Source of the DNA: Torymus aiolomorphi
Taxonomy: Eukaryota > Arthropoda > Insecta > Hymenoptera > Torymidae
DNA length: 64,000 nucleotides
Direction of reading: 5' to 3'
Assembly (NCBI GenBank): GCA_036365515.1
Contig: CM070877.1
Span: 118,426,321 to 118,490,320 of the forward strand
Shown here: in pieces, positions 43,331 through 54,089 of the stretch
Numbering within the stretch: the stretch's first letter is position 1
How the letters are laid out: each line of letters starts with the position of its first letter
Notes under the pieces: model-generated
Told to the model about the DNA's origin: nothing
Databases searched by the model: none
Seen by the model: only the letters and a program-made list of their open reading frames with translations
Translations under genes and position numbers: made by a program

Positions 43331-46300
43331 AACTCTTCATATCTTCGAAATGAATCGACCGATTTTCGTCGGGTAAAGCTTATTCTCTTTGTCTCGCGGG
43401 AAAAGAAAGGTACCCTGATGGATTTGAGTTTTTATAGATTTTCTTTTGTTTTATAATCAAAAAACGATTTTGAATTTTTAGTTTTTTTGATTTTTTCATA
43501 TCTTACAGTCATTATTACGTAATATAATAAACTTTTCTTGAAAGGTATTTAAATTACCTATATTTTCCTTTTTTAAAATTTAAAATATCTTCACTCTGTC
43601 AATTGTTATTAAGGAAAACTTTTTTATATTTCATAAATTAATTTCTCAAAAAATAATTTATTTATAGACTTGAAATAAATAACCAGTTATTACACTAATT
43701 GAAGACTATATGTGGTTAAAATTTCAAGAGATTATCTTCATTTGTTTTTTAGAAAAAAATTATTTTAGAAAAAATTTGCGTTTTCGTTGTCGCACGATAA
43801 CTAGAGCAAAAATTATCCAATCGTCCTGAAATTTGGCACAGATGTAGCTTTTATATACCTTCAGATCGAGTTCGTTGCCCAAAAAAATCGGTCTATTACG
43901 AAAAAAGATATTTGAGGTTAAAAATTTTTTTTTTTAATTTTTGACTCACATTTTCTCAGAGATTACTTGATTTATCGACTTAAAATTTTAACCACTTATT
44001 AAACTTATAGAAGACTATATTGGATCCGGAACCCATGACCCTCTCCTAGTTAGTCTAACCGTACAAGATGAAGTATTAAATTTTAAATATTAGAAGTAAA
44101 AATTAATTAAAGGGATCAATAAATTAAGTTTGAGGAAGCTGCGTGCCAATGAATTGGCAGCGGTTTTTTAATGAATCAGCAATCGATTTAAGTTTACAAT
44201 CTTATATATTATAGAAAAAGAAATAATAAGAGGATGTCGGATCTATTACAAATTTCTACGTTTATTAAATTTTTCATTATTTAAATTTATTTTTAAGTTT
44301 TTAACTATCTCAATTATTTAATCTTTCTAATGGGTTGAGAAAGAGTGAATAACAAAAACCACTAGCGAAAGTCAAAAGTTTAAATAAAAATGAAAAATAC
44401 GTAAATATCAGTTAGTGTGTAGCTAATACTATAAAAGCTTTGGCACCCCCTTGTACTGTATTTTTCAGCGATTTGATTATTTTTAGTAAGCATTGTGATT
44501 ATTTTGCACTTGCGATAATAAAAAAAAATAGTGGATGACTCAGATGATTACAAAGTATTTTGAACTTAAAAAAAAAAACAAAAGAAAAACACGTACAGCA
44601 CATAGTCTTACTTAGAATTTCTTATAGAGATATCGTCAGTCTGTTTCGGAGTAATAAAAGATTGAAAACCATAAAAAAATAAAAATACCAAAATTAAAAA
44701 TATCTTGAACTTGTGTAGATTGTTATCAATCAACTTTATGTTTTCGAAAATAACTTTTTTAAATAATGAAAATTAACAACTTTAAAGATATTATGTCTGT
44801 GGCTTCCCGGAAAAACCACTAAGGGACGAGTTTTTCAAAATCGGTTTTATGCCTTTTTTCTTATCTTTAAACAGTTCTCTATCATCTAGCCGTGACAAAA
44901 ATTACGAAACTGCACTCGTTGTCTTGAATCAGCACAAGGAAAAACCACATATCTCCGTTTTTTTCAACATTTTCCCGGAATAACCACGTATCTCCATTTT
45001 TTTTTTTTTTTAGAATAATTCCCGGAAAAATCACGTAACTCCACATTTTTTTATAATAACTCCCGGAAAAACCACGTAACTCCACTTTTTTTTTAGACTA
45101 ACTCTCGGAAACCCCACGTAAGTCCACTAAAATTTTTTTTTATTCCCGGAATAACCACATAAGTGAAATTCGATTTCTAAAACATGAACGCTATTTTCTT
45201 TGGTTACTATGGCAAAAAATATGTTATTTACATTAGTATTCATAGACACAGTGTTGCATTTAATCTCATTTGTCTTGATTTATAACATCGATGCGAAACC
45301 TGCGAAACTAAAAACTTGATTTACTCGAAATAATGAAAAGTGAAGATAAGTGGTTTTTCCTGGAAGCCACAGATGTATATGTAGATAATTAGAACTTAAT
45401 TATTGAAATTATGTTTGAGACTTAATGCAAGTTCTTTTTAGATACTTAGCAATTTCTCATGACAACCGAGATTAATATCTTCGACATAACTTTTAAAATG
45501 ATATAAATATTTTATCAATATCAAAGCACTATTTTTCTTGTTATCCAGTAATGTTTTTTTATGTTATAAACCGTAAAATTATAGCAAACGAAAAATAATC
45601 TTATTGTGCGGGTAAAAGAAAAATGTGACGAATATGAACCTTGGTACTGCAAAAAGAACCCTCGGGCTGGATAGAGCTTTGCAGAGGCTACGAGGTTAAG
45701 GGTCACTACGTTCGTGTTAGATATAACCTTGACACCGGCCAGCGTGCCACATGATTCGAACAGCGTGTTCCCGTTGTCCCTCACCCTCACGACGTCGACG
45801 CAGCTTCCGTCTCTCTCGTGATCTGCCGGGCGACAAACAAGCATTTAGATTATCCGAGAAACCTAATTAATTAATTGCACGAGTCAAGTGACGCAGCGCA
45901 CATCGCGCTGTATACTCACCGCGAATACTGAAGTCGTGAAACGTTAGTACAATCCTTTGACCAGGAAGCGCCCTAAATGTCCAGCCACACGTGATGCCCC
46001 CGAGGTAGTAAAGAGGATAGCCCGGCGACTTTAAGTAGCCGCCCGGCTCGCTACCTGGCACAGTGACATCGGCGTTGCAGTATTTGTAAACTGACGCTTC
46101 TAAAAAATATAAATTCAGATATTATGGCTTTTTCTGTTGATTAAAAGAAATTTGACGAAGAGTGAAAAAATCTATAATAATAGAATAAAAGTTTTATTTA
46201 TATGTTTCTCCTACATTCTGAGGTTAAATTTTAGCTCAGAGAGTTGGCAAAATCGTACATATAGACTGTTATTCTAATAAGGAAATAATTTAGTAGCTGA

Positions 46301-49300
46301 AATGAATTAATTAGGACGCGAAGCTGTGAATTTTTTATCTTCTATTTTTGTGCTATAAATTACCAAAAATTAAGAGTTCCGCTGCGACTTTTTATTTGTG
46401 GCCTGGTTGCTGAAAAGCCCACTAATTTCCGTCAAATTTTATTTCGGTCATTGCACTCTAGGCGAGAAAAAACGAAGCTGTGTATGCGCGGGTCGGGGTT
46501 TGCATGTATACACATCGCGTAGAAAAACAGGGAGATAATCGAAAGAGAGGGGAGAAAGAGAGACGCTGGAAACGAGGAGCAGCGGATCGAGAATAAAAGA
46601 CCGTATACCACGGCGATAAATTTGTGTGAAAAGGTGATTTCGCCGCACGCATTAAGGCGCATATCGCGTGCATTGCCGGGAGCGGTGTGTAGCATCCCCC
46701 TCGGCATCGGAAAAACTGGGAAAGAGCTCCCAGCATCTGTTTCTATGACGAATGTTTTGTACGCGCGCAGCGGGCGGCGTTTATCGCCGAATGAATAGGA
46801 GCGCGCGGGGATAGATGATGGAACGCCGCGTCTCCCTCCCGCTCTCTCTGTCCTTGCTCCAGATTCGCCGTTCGTTCGCGGGGGTGCGCGGGGGAGGAAG
46901 CGGAACAGCGCGGCGTGGCTTATACATATTTTTCACGCTTTCGCGCGAGGAGAAAGTAGGAGCGGGGGCGACTGCTGCCAGGTGGAAGCTGCGCCCCTCT
47001 CCTGTTATATACCTAGCGGATTGGAGGAAAAGGGTATATAGATGCGTCGATCGATGCACCGTAAATGGACCAGCTTTTCCTTTGTTCGCCCGTTTTATAT
47101 AGATCTCGATTTCGGGGACTCGCAGGCACGAAACCACAACTTCAACACTATCATTGAAATATACCGCCCCTCCTTCCGCGTCGCGTGTTCGTGATTCGAA
47201 TCGGGAGCAAAGGAAATGGAGACGCGCACGACTCGTAAGTATATATTGCGCCCTGTGGAGGTAGCTTCGAAAGCAATTTCGTGACGTTGAGACGGGGTGT
47301 AATATAGGTGAAGTGATGTTTTTTAATATTTTATATTTTATTCGATGATAACGTGAAGGTCGTTCAGTTATTACTATATATATATATATATATATATAAA
47401 TAAGTGTTCTCGTTACTTTCATAGTGAATTTGCAGTAGTGAAAAGTGTATTTCCGCACCTAAAAACGGTCCAAAAATATGTTTCCGCATCCCTTGGTTTA
47501 AAAAATGATATTTTTCTCTTTTGTATGAGCGCGTGTGACTATAGATGTAATTCGATCTCTGTACAGAATTTATAGGGTATCCTTTTTATGTTTTTAATAC
47601 TACATTTAGGATAAACAATGTCTTGTAATTGCTCTTTACACATTTTCCTAGCAAATTATGATGGTAAAATTCACTCGTGTATCTGTGCTTTAGAATACGA
47701 TCGTATAGTATATTTTCTACGAAGAAAAAAATTGAGAATGCCCTAGGAGTGACATTGACTTCAAACCAAGCCAAATTGTAAAAAGAGCATTTTGCCTATT
47801 ATGCTTCGTTATGTATAATTAATTCAGTCAATTTAATCGAAAATCGTCCCTGGTAGAAATAAACCAACTTCTTTGGTTAACATGTTAATCAAATGGAAGC
47901 ATTTCTACTTAAGATTAACATCGAAATTTATTAAAACTATTTAAAACTATCGTTATATTTTAAAGCATCTACAATATAAAATTTCCACATGTATAAATAG
48001 TTATTCTTCGTCGACAATAACAACATAATCATGGTGTAACGTTTTTAATTTAAAAATTGACAATTGGTTCGCCAACCGTTGGTTAACATTTCTACCAACC
48101 AGGGGTGTTGATTTATTTTTTTTTGTAATGTAAAATTGACAAAAATTAAAGCACAATCTATTTTCTACTAGAAAAAAATTCTGGACACTTCAAAAATGAA
48201 ATTAGTCTTACTAAGAGCTAAATAAAAAACTGTCTAATGAAGTGTGCCCTTAGCATGTGTAGCTAATACGGTCACTTTTCGGATTAATTCTCTTGTAAAA
48301 AATTGAAAATGTTTCAGGAAATTTTGAAATAATTTATAAGCCATATTTTTCACGTTGTTTAACTAGTTATATGCGTATATGTGTATATGTGTATGTACGT
48401 TTGCCGAATTAGATATATGGCCGAATTACCTCGAGTTATCTTGCATGAATTAAAAAGAATAAAGCTTATTTTTGGCAATATCGTTAAAGACATTGGATAA
48501 TAACAAGATGTCAAACGTAAAAATGTTTATTTTATTGTTTAAGAAAAATATGAAATATGAAATATACATATCCCAATTTATGTATTTTTATCAGTTATAA
48601 TTAATACCATATCATTCAACATAAATTAGTATCTCATATAGTTTTAATTTCCTTTATTTCTGTTTTGGTGGTATTATAAGCTATTTTATTCGCTACTACT
48701 CCATCGACTCATTAAGGGCGGTCGCTAACCTGCGCCTTGCAGGCTTCTAATTCTATCTACTTGCTTACATAAGAACACCAAAAAATGAAGGCAACTTAAT
48801 ACGATTTATGAGTGCAGCTCGCACGCGTATGTGTGTGTACGTGTGTGCGTGTGTGCGTGTGTCCGCGCGCGTGTGTGTGTGTGTGTTTGTGTGTGTGTGT
48901 ATGTGTGTGTTAATCAAGTAGTTGATGATTATATTTTTGACATTTCGTGCGTAAAGCTCGATTTCGCACATCCTTGACTAAAAAAAGCGTACGCTAAATC
49001 AAGCTTTGTACACGTAGTGTCAAACAATATTGTTCGATACACAACTGAGAAGGTGATGATTAATCTCGTGTGACCTTTTCACCCTCGCTTCGCTCGGGCG
49101 TAAACGATCACATGTGATTCAAATCACTTTCTCGCACTAGTCTTACACACTCTTACATGTCTAAAAATTACTTTATAAAAATGTTGATTATTATATAGAG
49201 TAACTTTAACTTTAAATTTTAAAAGATTTCCTGGTAGAAATGTTAACAAGAAGCTAGATATTTTTCAGTTATCTTTATGGCTAAAAACGAACATTGCTTG

Positions 49301-52300
49301 TATGTCATAATTATGTACCAATCTAAAATAAATTATGGCATTTACACTTCATAAAATATGTATTTTAAGTAACAGTAGAACTTTTAGATGAATTATATTA
49401 TTTTTGCATTATGATTTTTGCTCAAAATGCTTCCATTTAATTAACACATTAGCTATAAAATATACTTAATTTTCTACCAGGGTTATACTGATTTTTCCAA
49501 AGAATACGATATATAATATAAACTTTGATAAAATTAAATATTTTTACTTTTTTTTTTAAATAAAAATGATCTTGAGAAACAATTTTAACCTTTTTATCTA
49601 TAGAAAAGTAAAGAGACGTTTTTCACACTCATATTTCCCGGTATATGTGAAAAGATACGCAACGGTCAGTAGCTTGTATGATATAAATCTAGGGCCACTT
49701 GATCTAGGTGGTTGCCCATGTGGCCTAGGTCATGATAAAAACACACACTGTGTCCCTCGTGAGAATATCGTCGGGACGTTGTGGAGGGCTTTCACTTAAA
49801 ATCAGGTATAGTAGGATCTATTGGGAAAATAAGCACGGGGAGATTATAAAGGCGACTAAACCGGACGAACTGCAACGGTCAGTAGAAATGCAATGATGGG
49901 TGTAATAGTGCAGCGTTGAAAGTAAACAGAGGGTAGCGAAAGACTCACCTGGTATACAAGCGTATCTGATCCGTATGTTCGCAGGTTTCCAGAAAAGCGC
50001 TTCTGGATGTTCAGACATTACCCTATATCGGCAATGGTTATGCCCTGAGCACCTATAAAAAAAAGTTGATCGTTTAAAGTCTTTTTAAAAATTTGTGTTC
50101 AGCTCAGTAATTCTGCATTAGTATTTTTTATTAAAAAGTTGGAAATGTGAATTTGTTTACAGGGTATTATTTATATTTTATTTTAAAAATAAAAATAAAG
50201 TTTGATTTAAATATATAATTCAAATTATGACATCCTAGAAAGAAGTAAAACGTATACATTTAAGAAATTTCATCTGTTAACTAAGTTTTCAATTTTACAT
50301 GAAATTTGTAAATCATGATTTTATTCTAAAGAGCACACAAGCTAGTACTATCTCTCTATAGAGAGATATATTCTCTGTGTTATATATTCAAGTTGAGTAA
50401 TAATATTAATTTATCGCAGTTTTAAGTTTGTCATTTTATTTCAACTAAGGGAAAGTTACATTATTATTGTTATGTGCAGTTGTATCAACTGATCAACTCG
50501 AATTGTCGAGCAACAATTTAAAGTGCTGTAGCTTTAATGTTAAAGGTGCTTACCTTTCAAAGTAAAAGTGTGCGAGGGGCACGCTATTAGAGGGTGCGAG
50601 AGCGTGCTTGTCGCGCATGAATGGATTTCGGGGAATACGCCACCCACTGGGCGAGTTGAGATTTCTTCATCCGGGGGTCTGTGCGCGCCGCGAGGTCGAG
50701 TGCGCGACTACCAGCGTGTGCCATTTTTATTGCACGGTTATGCAATCTTCCGCACGCGGAAATGTAAGAGCAGACGGAGCGAGCGGGAGAAAAACGACGC
50801 GCTTTGAACTTGGACCTGTTTCTCCTGCGCTCATTATCGCAGGCGCGAAGTTGCTTTAGTGCGAAATAGGTATTAGCGCCGTGAGCTGCTCTCATTAAAA
50901 GTTTACACCTCACATGAACTTTTGATTCTCCTGCTGTATGGATAAACGCTTGCGTGACTGAGGCGTATGCCGATTAATCGCGCGCGCGATCATACAATGT
51001 TCGAAGTTTTGCCGAAGGCGGTGCATGTGCTCATCAAAATGCGTACAGTGAAATTATGTCAGCGCGTTAATTGGAAAATATTTATGTTTTCAAAGAATGT
51101 TTAAACTATCAATATTTACTAAAGACTAAGACTATAATTATTTTTAAAATTATTCTGTTAAGTTCTTTACAAAATGTTGTAGCTAGTTTAGTTATGTTTT
51201 TTCTTCGACAGTCCGTGATTTTGTACGAATTTAAAGAAATTAATTAAATTATATAGTTTTATGGCGAATAAATGCTCTTGTCATTTCCTTAAAATCTGAA
51301 ATAGATTTAAAAGTTTCAATCCGAATAGAATAGGTGTTAATGTCATGGTGTAATTTTTTAAGAGAGCCCAATCAGGTGTAATGTATCGGTTTCTCCATAC
51401 AGAATTTTTTATGACAAGCTCAGCAATCAAACTGGAACGACGAGTATGCACGTGAGCAAACGCACGGGGCTCGATATTAATTTTCGGATGACTTTTCCAC
51501 ACTTGCTCTCGTGTGCAACGCCACTGCCGAGTAGCTCCATCGACGCCAAAAGCGACTGCTCGCGGGTAACCCGAGCGTCCCTCGAATGCAAAGTACACAG
51601 AGGGTACGTGTATATACGTACGTACGTATAATGCATACCCCGGGTTCATAATAATTGTTCGCAGCCCGTATTTGCCGAAGATATTTAGGGATGCTTTGTG
51701 CCCTCGCGACCCGATGTATCGTAGATCAGATTGCCCTTACCCTCGCTGCACTTTTTCGCTTTTCCCTTCTCTTTTCCCCTCTCTCGTTCTCTCGTTCCAT
51801 CCCCATTATTCGAATGTTCTCCCCGCGCGCGTATACACGCTTCGATCTGATCGTCCGCACAGCTGCGGTGCATGCAGTTGCATTACAGCTATTGTTTTTT
51901 TGGCTAACTCCAACTACAGAAGCTATTAGGCGCGCTACTAATTTCCTCGTCTTATCTGCTATAGGTAAATAATCAATATTTCATCAACAATCTCAAACGT
52001 TAACTAAATCTAGTAAGTTTTATGTAAGTCTTAAAATAAATTTGTATTTCGTAAAATAGTAATCATTTGGAGCATTGTTGCCTAAATACGCAATGTATTT
52101 TTTAGTAATATTTAAATTATCAAAAGTAATATATTTTAATAAAAAATGGTATACCGTATTACGATTTACTTGTAAGTATGCCTGTAGATTGCAAAGTGAA
52201 AGCTATAACGCAAGTAACAGAGAAAAGAAAGTAGCTACACGCGTATACTGTGTATTACAATTTCACTACCTACAAATTGTTACATCTAGCTAAACAACCG

Positions 52301-53062
52301 CGATCGATTTGTTTATTTGAAAAACTGCCTTCAGTGTGCAAACGAATGAAAGTGATGCGTATAGAGTATAGTATTGCAAACTCTAGGAAGGCATTCTCCT
52401 TTTCTAACTTGCGGTCGGTTATCGGGATGAAATTCTATATTTTACGAATTCGGTCTCCTTCATGGGCGCTTGCTCCCCACTGGTTCGTATTACATTCGAA
52501 GCTTTTTCGCATTGTTCTACAGTCTCGCTAATACTTTTTTTTTGAAAACTTTCAAAATGTATGGCTTCATTATAATAACTTCGAATAAAAATATTCAAGA
52601 AGAAAATATTAATTTTGCAATTTGGCAATCTAAGAGAAGATGCCGAGTGAAAGCATGAACAAATTACCTGCGGTTAATCGTGTCCCGGAAATCCAGCGGA
52701 TTGTCTGTAAGTTCCTGTGGGTACCTGCTCACCAAAAAGTTCCGCCTCGCCTGCAGGGTGCGAATTTTGGCGAAGAGGGTCTTGTACCTGCACCAGCTCT
52801 GTCGATCGTAGACACAGGCGTCCGTGCGATTCGGTTGGTACGTCGCCTCGAGGACAAAGACGAATGAGTGGAGGGAGCGACAGGTGAGTCGGACCAGCGA
52901 CGCCGAGCAGGTCTGCTCCTGGACGATTTCCATGACGTTGCCCTCGCCGAGCTGTACGCCCGTGACGTTCCGCGTGACTATCTGCCGTAGACCAGCCTCT
53001 GTTGTGCGCGGACTGGCCAGGGCTAGCGTGAGGAAAGCCGTCAGTATCGTGCCCAGTGTCAT
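22966..53062 (-). CDS. Single-pass membrane protein: SUEL lectin-like, CUB and sushi domains
   Basis: Eight coding exons with GT-AG borders and continuous phase give 468 residues: 53062-52668, 50052-49949, 46099-45920, 45822-45640, 39420-39244, 26013-25807, 23230-23146 and 23041-22966. The N-terminus MTLGTILTAFLTLALAS is a signal peptide. Residues about 40-166 resemble a galactose-binding SUEL lectin domain (SLVRLTCRSLHSFVF ... CVYDRQSWC ... RCSGHNHCRYRV ... NIRIRYACIP). Residues about 170-287 are a CUB domain (GGYLKSPGYPLYY, CGWTFRALPGQRI, CVDVVRVRDN, GFFLQYQ). Residues about 289-345 are a sushi/CCP module ending CRDGEWKESVHDLPAC. An acidic linker precedes a transmembrane helix (about 417-438, VILPMALIALLFVGNAIIV) and a short tail ending NGQDPHV. 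Cell-surface location is inferred; ligand and function are unknown. I could not match it to a named gene. Introns reach 13 kb and carry many transposons. Confidence 0.85.
23682..23737. repeat. (AT)n microsatellite
   Basis: An uninterrupted AT/TA run lies in the 2.6-kb intron between the exons at 25807 and 23230. Confidence 0.9.
23931..24073. mobile_element. Small palindromic element rich in TGTGCACA
   Basis: The left end GTTCTTGTTTATGCACAT and the right end ATGTGCACAAACAAGAAC are inverted. Between them TGTGCAC-type units recur on each arm around a TATATA centre near 24000. It interrupts the first GGGAATAAAGT module, so it is younger than that repeat. Confidence 0.75.
24189..24284. repeat. 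Inverted repeat with GGAGTAAAGTCG ends
   Basis: GGAGTAAAGTCG at 24189 pairs with CGACTTTACTCC ending at 24284. Inside, GGGTGATCACT and AGTGAGCTCACCC also pair. A related inverted repeat occurs at 25371-25459. Confidence 0.65.
25371..25459. repeat. Inverted repeat related to the one at 24189
   Basis: GTAACACGGGACTAAAGTCG at 25371 pairs imperfectly with CGACTTTAGTTCCTTGTTAC ending at 25459. TGGGTGATCACTTGGG and ATCACCCGCGGG form the inner stem. It shares the AAAGTCGATTATT and TTGGGTGATCACT motifs with the 24189 repeat. Confidence 0.65.
25778..25799. repeat. (GA)n microsatellite beside an exon
   Basis: A GA dinucleotide run lies on the plus strand less than 10 nt beyond the 5' splice site of the exon ending at 25807 (minus strand), so on the transcript it forms a CT tract just inside the intron. 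Confidence 0.85.
26722..26765. repeat. Perfect 44-bp palindrome
   Basis: ATCGGTACCCATAATCAAATT is followed by TT and then its exact complement, so both arms of 21 bases match without error. It stands alone, with no obvious longer arms or known ends, in the 13-kb intron. Confidence 0.85.
26766..28270. other. Intronic sequence without a recognised feature
   Basis: Part of the 13-kb intron between the sushi exon and the linker exon. It is mostly AT-rich with a GC-richer patch near 27300-27520. No gene, RNA or transposon could be supported. Confidence 0.4.
28280..28440 (+). promoter_or_regulatory. Candidate plus-strand promoter and first exon inside the intron
   Basis: A TATA-box-like TATAAAAAG at 28280-28288 is followed about 150 nt later by a strong 5' splice site (GCG then GTGAGTAAAG at 28441). 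The stretch between is GC-rich for this region. This could be the start of an antisense or nested transcript, but no coding continuation was identified. Confidence 0.3.
28300..28860. other. GC/CpG-rich island within an intron
   Basis: This block is visibly richer in G, C and CpG than the AT-rich DNA around it. ORFs across it have no recognisable similarity and are probably composition-driven. A regulatory role is possible. Confidence 0.45.
28861..30450. other. AT-rich intronic sequence
   Basis: Part of the 13-kb intron. No gene, RNA gene or structured repeat was recognised. Confidence 0.4.
30470..31260. other. GC/CpG-rich island with a strong plus-strand splice donor
   Basis: A GC-rich block flanked by AT-rich DNA contains GA-rich runs (about 30615-30650), C-rich runs (about 31040-31100) and a near-perfect 5' splice site GTAAGTAGG at 30876 on the plus strand. 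A TATATATA stretch lies at about 31125-31136. It may be an enhancer, an alternative promoter or an antisense first exon. No conserved protein was seen in any frame. Confidence 0.4.
31261..32180. other. AT-rich intronic sequence
   Basis: No gene or repeat structure was recognised. Confidence 0.4.
32184..32335. mobile_element. Degenerate MITE-like inverted repeat
   Basis: The left ACTCTATATAAAATTAAATT followed by AGTGAAAAAACCAC is partly complementary to GGTGTTTTTTTTCACTAATT followed by CAACTTTAGAGAGTA on the right. The interior repeats TAGTGAATATT. Mismatches are frequent, so this is an old copy if it is an element at all. Confidence 0.45.
33520..33568. repeat. (AAT)n microsatellite
   Basis: A run of AAT triplets follows a short TA run in the 13-kb intron. 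Confidence 0.9.
34600..35690. other. Large GC/CpG-rich island in an intron
   Basis: About 1 kb of sequence dense in CpG and CGCG lies in AT-rich intron DNA. It includes TC/GA-rich tracts (35285-35320 and 35405-35560). ORFs in several frames are low-complexity Arg/Ser-rich and unconvincing. This is the largest island in the gene body and a good candidate for a regulatory element or internal promoter. Confidence 0.45.
35691..37980. other. Intronic sequence with simple repeats only
   Basis: Mostly AT-rich, with a G-rich tract near 36785-36815, a (TG)n run near 36892-36909 and a small CGCG patch near 36962. No gene was recognised. Confidence 0.4.
37983..38789. mobile_element. Giant near-perfect palindrome (arms of about 386 bp)
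   Basis: The left arm (37983-38368) starts ATATGTGCAAATC and the right arm (38403-38789) ends with its complement GATTTGCACATAT. The loop is only about 34 bp. Arms differ at very few places (CATTGCC against GGCAACG; CCGCGGAC against GTCCGCAG). Both arms give the same short ORF in mirror image, with no recognised similarity. The structure fits a snap-back DNA element or an inverted duplication. It lies in the 13-kb intron. Confidence 0.85.
38790..39243. other. Intronic sequence adjoining the sushi exon
   Basis: No feature was recognised between the palindrome and the splice donor of the sushi exon. Confidence 0.4.
39480..40820. other. Intronic sequence upstream of the sushi exon
   Basis: Moderately GC-rich to about 39720, then AT-rich. 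No gene or repeat was recognised. Confidence 0.4.
40828..42654 (-). mobile_element. Helentron/DINE-like non-autonomous element, copy A
   Basis: Read on the minus strand it opens with the hairpin GCTTCCTCCTAGAGGAAGC (42654-42636), then a (TG)n tract (42532-42449), and closes GAGGAAGCTACG followed by the palindrome GCCAATGAATTGGC and AGCGG before a T-run (40828). The interior has repeated modules: a motif with TAGCTATCA...GTTATTAACAAAAACGTG occurs near 41100, 41185 and 42150, and AATATAGGTATTTTAATTC occurs twice. No ORF of note. Hairpin ends, no inverted termini and T-rich flanks suggest the Helitron/Helentron class; this is an inference. Confidence 0.6.
42449..42532. repeat. (AC)n microsatellite inside copy A
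   Basis: An uninterrupted AC run of about 84 bp lies about 100 bp inside the hairpin end of the element, the same place as the (TG)n runs in copies B and C. Confidence 0.9.
43185..44163 (+). mobile_element. Helentron/DINE-like non-autonomous element, copy B
   Basis: It opens with the hairpin GCTTCCTCATAGAGGAAGC (43185-43203), followed by a (TG)n tract (43265-43326). It ends TGAGGAAGCTGCGTGCCAAT, then GAATTGGCAGCGG and a T-run at 44163. It is shorter than copies A and C, and its interior shares the ACGATAACTAGAG ... GATGTAG ... ATATTTGAGGTTAAAAA module with copy C. Confidence 0.6.
43265..43326. repeat. (TG)n microsatellite inside copy B
   Basis: An uninterrupted TG run sits about 60 bp inside the hairpin end of copy B. 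Confidence 0.9.
44164..44790. other. AT-rich intronic sequence
   Basis: No feature was recognised between two transposons. Confidence 0.4.
44796..45373. mobile_element. TIR element with an internal tandem array
   Basis: The ends are inverted: TCTGTGGCTTCCCGGAAAAA at 44796 and TTTTTCCTGGAAGCCACAGA ending at 45373. Inside (about 44930-45165) a unit with CCCGGAAAAACCACGTAACT followed by CCA and a poly-T stretch is repeated about five times, and the unit resembles the TIR itself. TG flanks both ends, which may be a 2-bp target duplication or chance. The short ORF across the array is a product of the tandem repeat. Confidence 0.7.
46430..47250. other. GC/CpG-rich island in an intron
   Basis: This GC-rich block sits between the lectin-like and CUB exons. 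It holds many CpGs and overlapping unlikely ORFs on both strands. It is a candidate regulatory element. Confidence 0.4.
47374..47398. repeat. (TA)n microsatellite
   Basis: Short run of TA dinucleotides. Confidence 0.8.
47848..48104. mobile_element. MITE with CCCTGGTAGAAAT ends, copy 1
   Basis: It starts CCCTGGTAGAAATAAACC at 47848 and ends ATTTCTACCAACCAGGG at 48104. GT flanks both ends (47846-47847 and 48105-48106). The interior is AT-rich, non-coding, and partly self-complementary (AACCAACTTCTTTGGTTAAC). Size and ends match the copy at 49229. Confidence 0.75.
48820..48910. repeat. TG-rich compound microsatellite
   Basis: Imperfect TGTG/CGTG/CGCG tract in intronic DNA. ORFs over it are artefacts. 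Confidence 0.8.
49229..49482. mobile_element. MITE with CCTGGTAGAAAT ends, copy 2
   Basis: It starts (C/T)CCTGGTAGAAATGTTAAC at 49229, with the first base apparently mutated to T, and ends TTTTCTACCAGGG at 49482. TT flanks both ends (49227-49228 and 49483-49484). An internal ATGCTTCCATTTAATTAACA is the complement of a segment in the copy at 47848, so the two lie in opposite orientation. Confidence 0.75.
50560..51020. other. GC/CpG-rich island in intron 1
   Basis: GC-rich block between coding exons 1 and 2 of the membrane-protein gene, with many CpGs and ORFs on both strands that show no family resemblance. Confidence 0.4.
51420..51970. other. GC/CpG-rich island in intron 1
   Basis: Second GC-rich block in the same intron, with a C/T-rich stretch near 51745-51800 and a GTACGTACGTAC stretch near 51615. 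No gene was recognised. Confidence 0.4.
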
Positions 53063-54080
53063 CCTGACTGCAGGCTCTCATGAGGACTCTATCTAACACG
53101 AGATCGTTTCCGTCAGGACGTGTACAAGATTTTTCGTATTGAAATTACGATTTATAAATGAGCTAACGAAGCAAAAAATGTTTGTAAGTAACTAAGAAAA
53201 TAGCTTTACTTTTTGTAAGTGATTCAGTTTTAAAATGTAGTGGTTTATAAAAATTCTGCGTTAAGCCCGAATTATTGCTCTACGAAAATAGGTTTTTATA
53301 AAAGTTTACTCGAGGAATATCTTCTTATCTTTAAAATATGCTAATTATTAAATGGCTTGATAGGTTCATGACTCGAAACATGTAACTACAATTCTTTAAT
53401 ACAATGAATTATTAATTAATATTATTATTTTGATGCATTTATGTATTTTCTATCAGTTTTATACTTGATTTTATACCTATATTCGAGATGAAATGAAAAA
53501 TTTATTAGTAACTGTAATGAATATTCATAATTACAATTAATTTATATGTACTTAGTGATTATGCAATTTATTTCTTGAAATGCACACTGAATGATTATTT
53601 AAAATCCAAAATGTTTATAGACCTTATTTTTAGCCAGATTACTTGTAGAAGCTGATGGTTCGAACAAAGTTTATGAACTATTTATAGGTAAAGCAAACAC
53701 TCTTTCAAAAAGAAATAGATAGATGAGTAATAAACCAAAAAAAGATATCGAGGCTAAAAGATATTGGAGATAAAAATAATATTGCTTTTTGAAATTCCTC
53801 ATAAAACAATTTCGATATCATTTTATATTGCAATTATAATATTAAAGTTTGAACTTATAGAATTTATTATTTTACATTCTATATTAGCAAATTTCATCGG
53901 CCGACTAATGAACAAGAATCTGTTAAAAATTCATTGATGTTTTTAGTTCAATTTGTAAAAATTTAATCTATTTAAACAAAAAAATGCTTTACGTCACTGC
54001 AGACTGATACGAATCCACTTATATTGTCTATATTTGAATATTAAATAGTTTCTCCTCCCTAGATAGTAATAAAAGCAGCA
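53063..54080. other. AT-rich sequence upstream of coding exon 1
   Basis: Directly upstream of the signal-peptide exon. A minus-strand 3' splice-like site (GTGTTAG near 53095) precedes the ATG by about 30 nt, which would fit a separate 5'UTR exon further upstream. Confidence 0.35.
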
Positions 54081-54089
54081 GATTGAAGA

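Noticed and set aside
49050..49062. GGTGATG near 49053 as another end of the TTAA family
   Set aside because: It is not preceded by TTAA and no inverted partner was found nearby.
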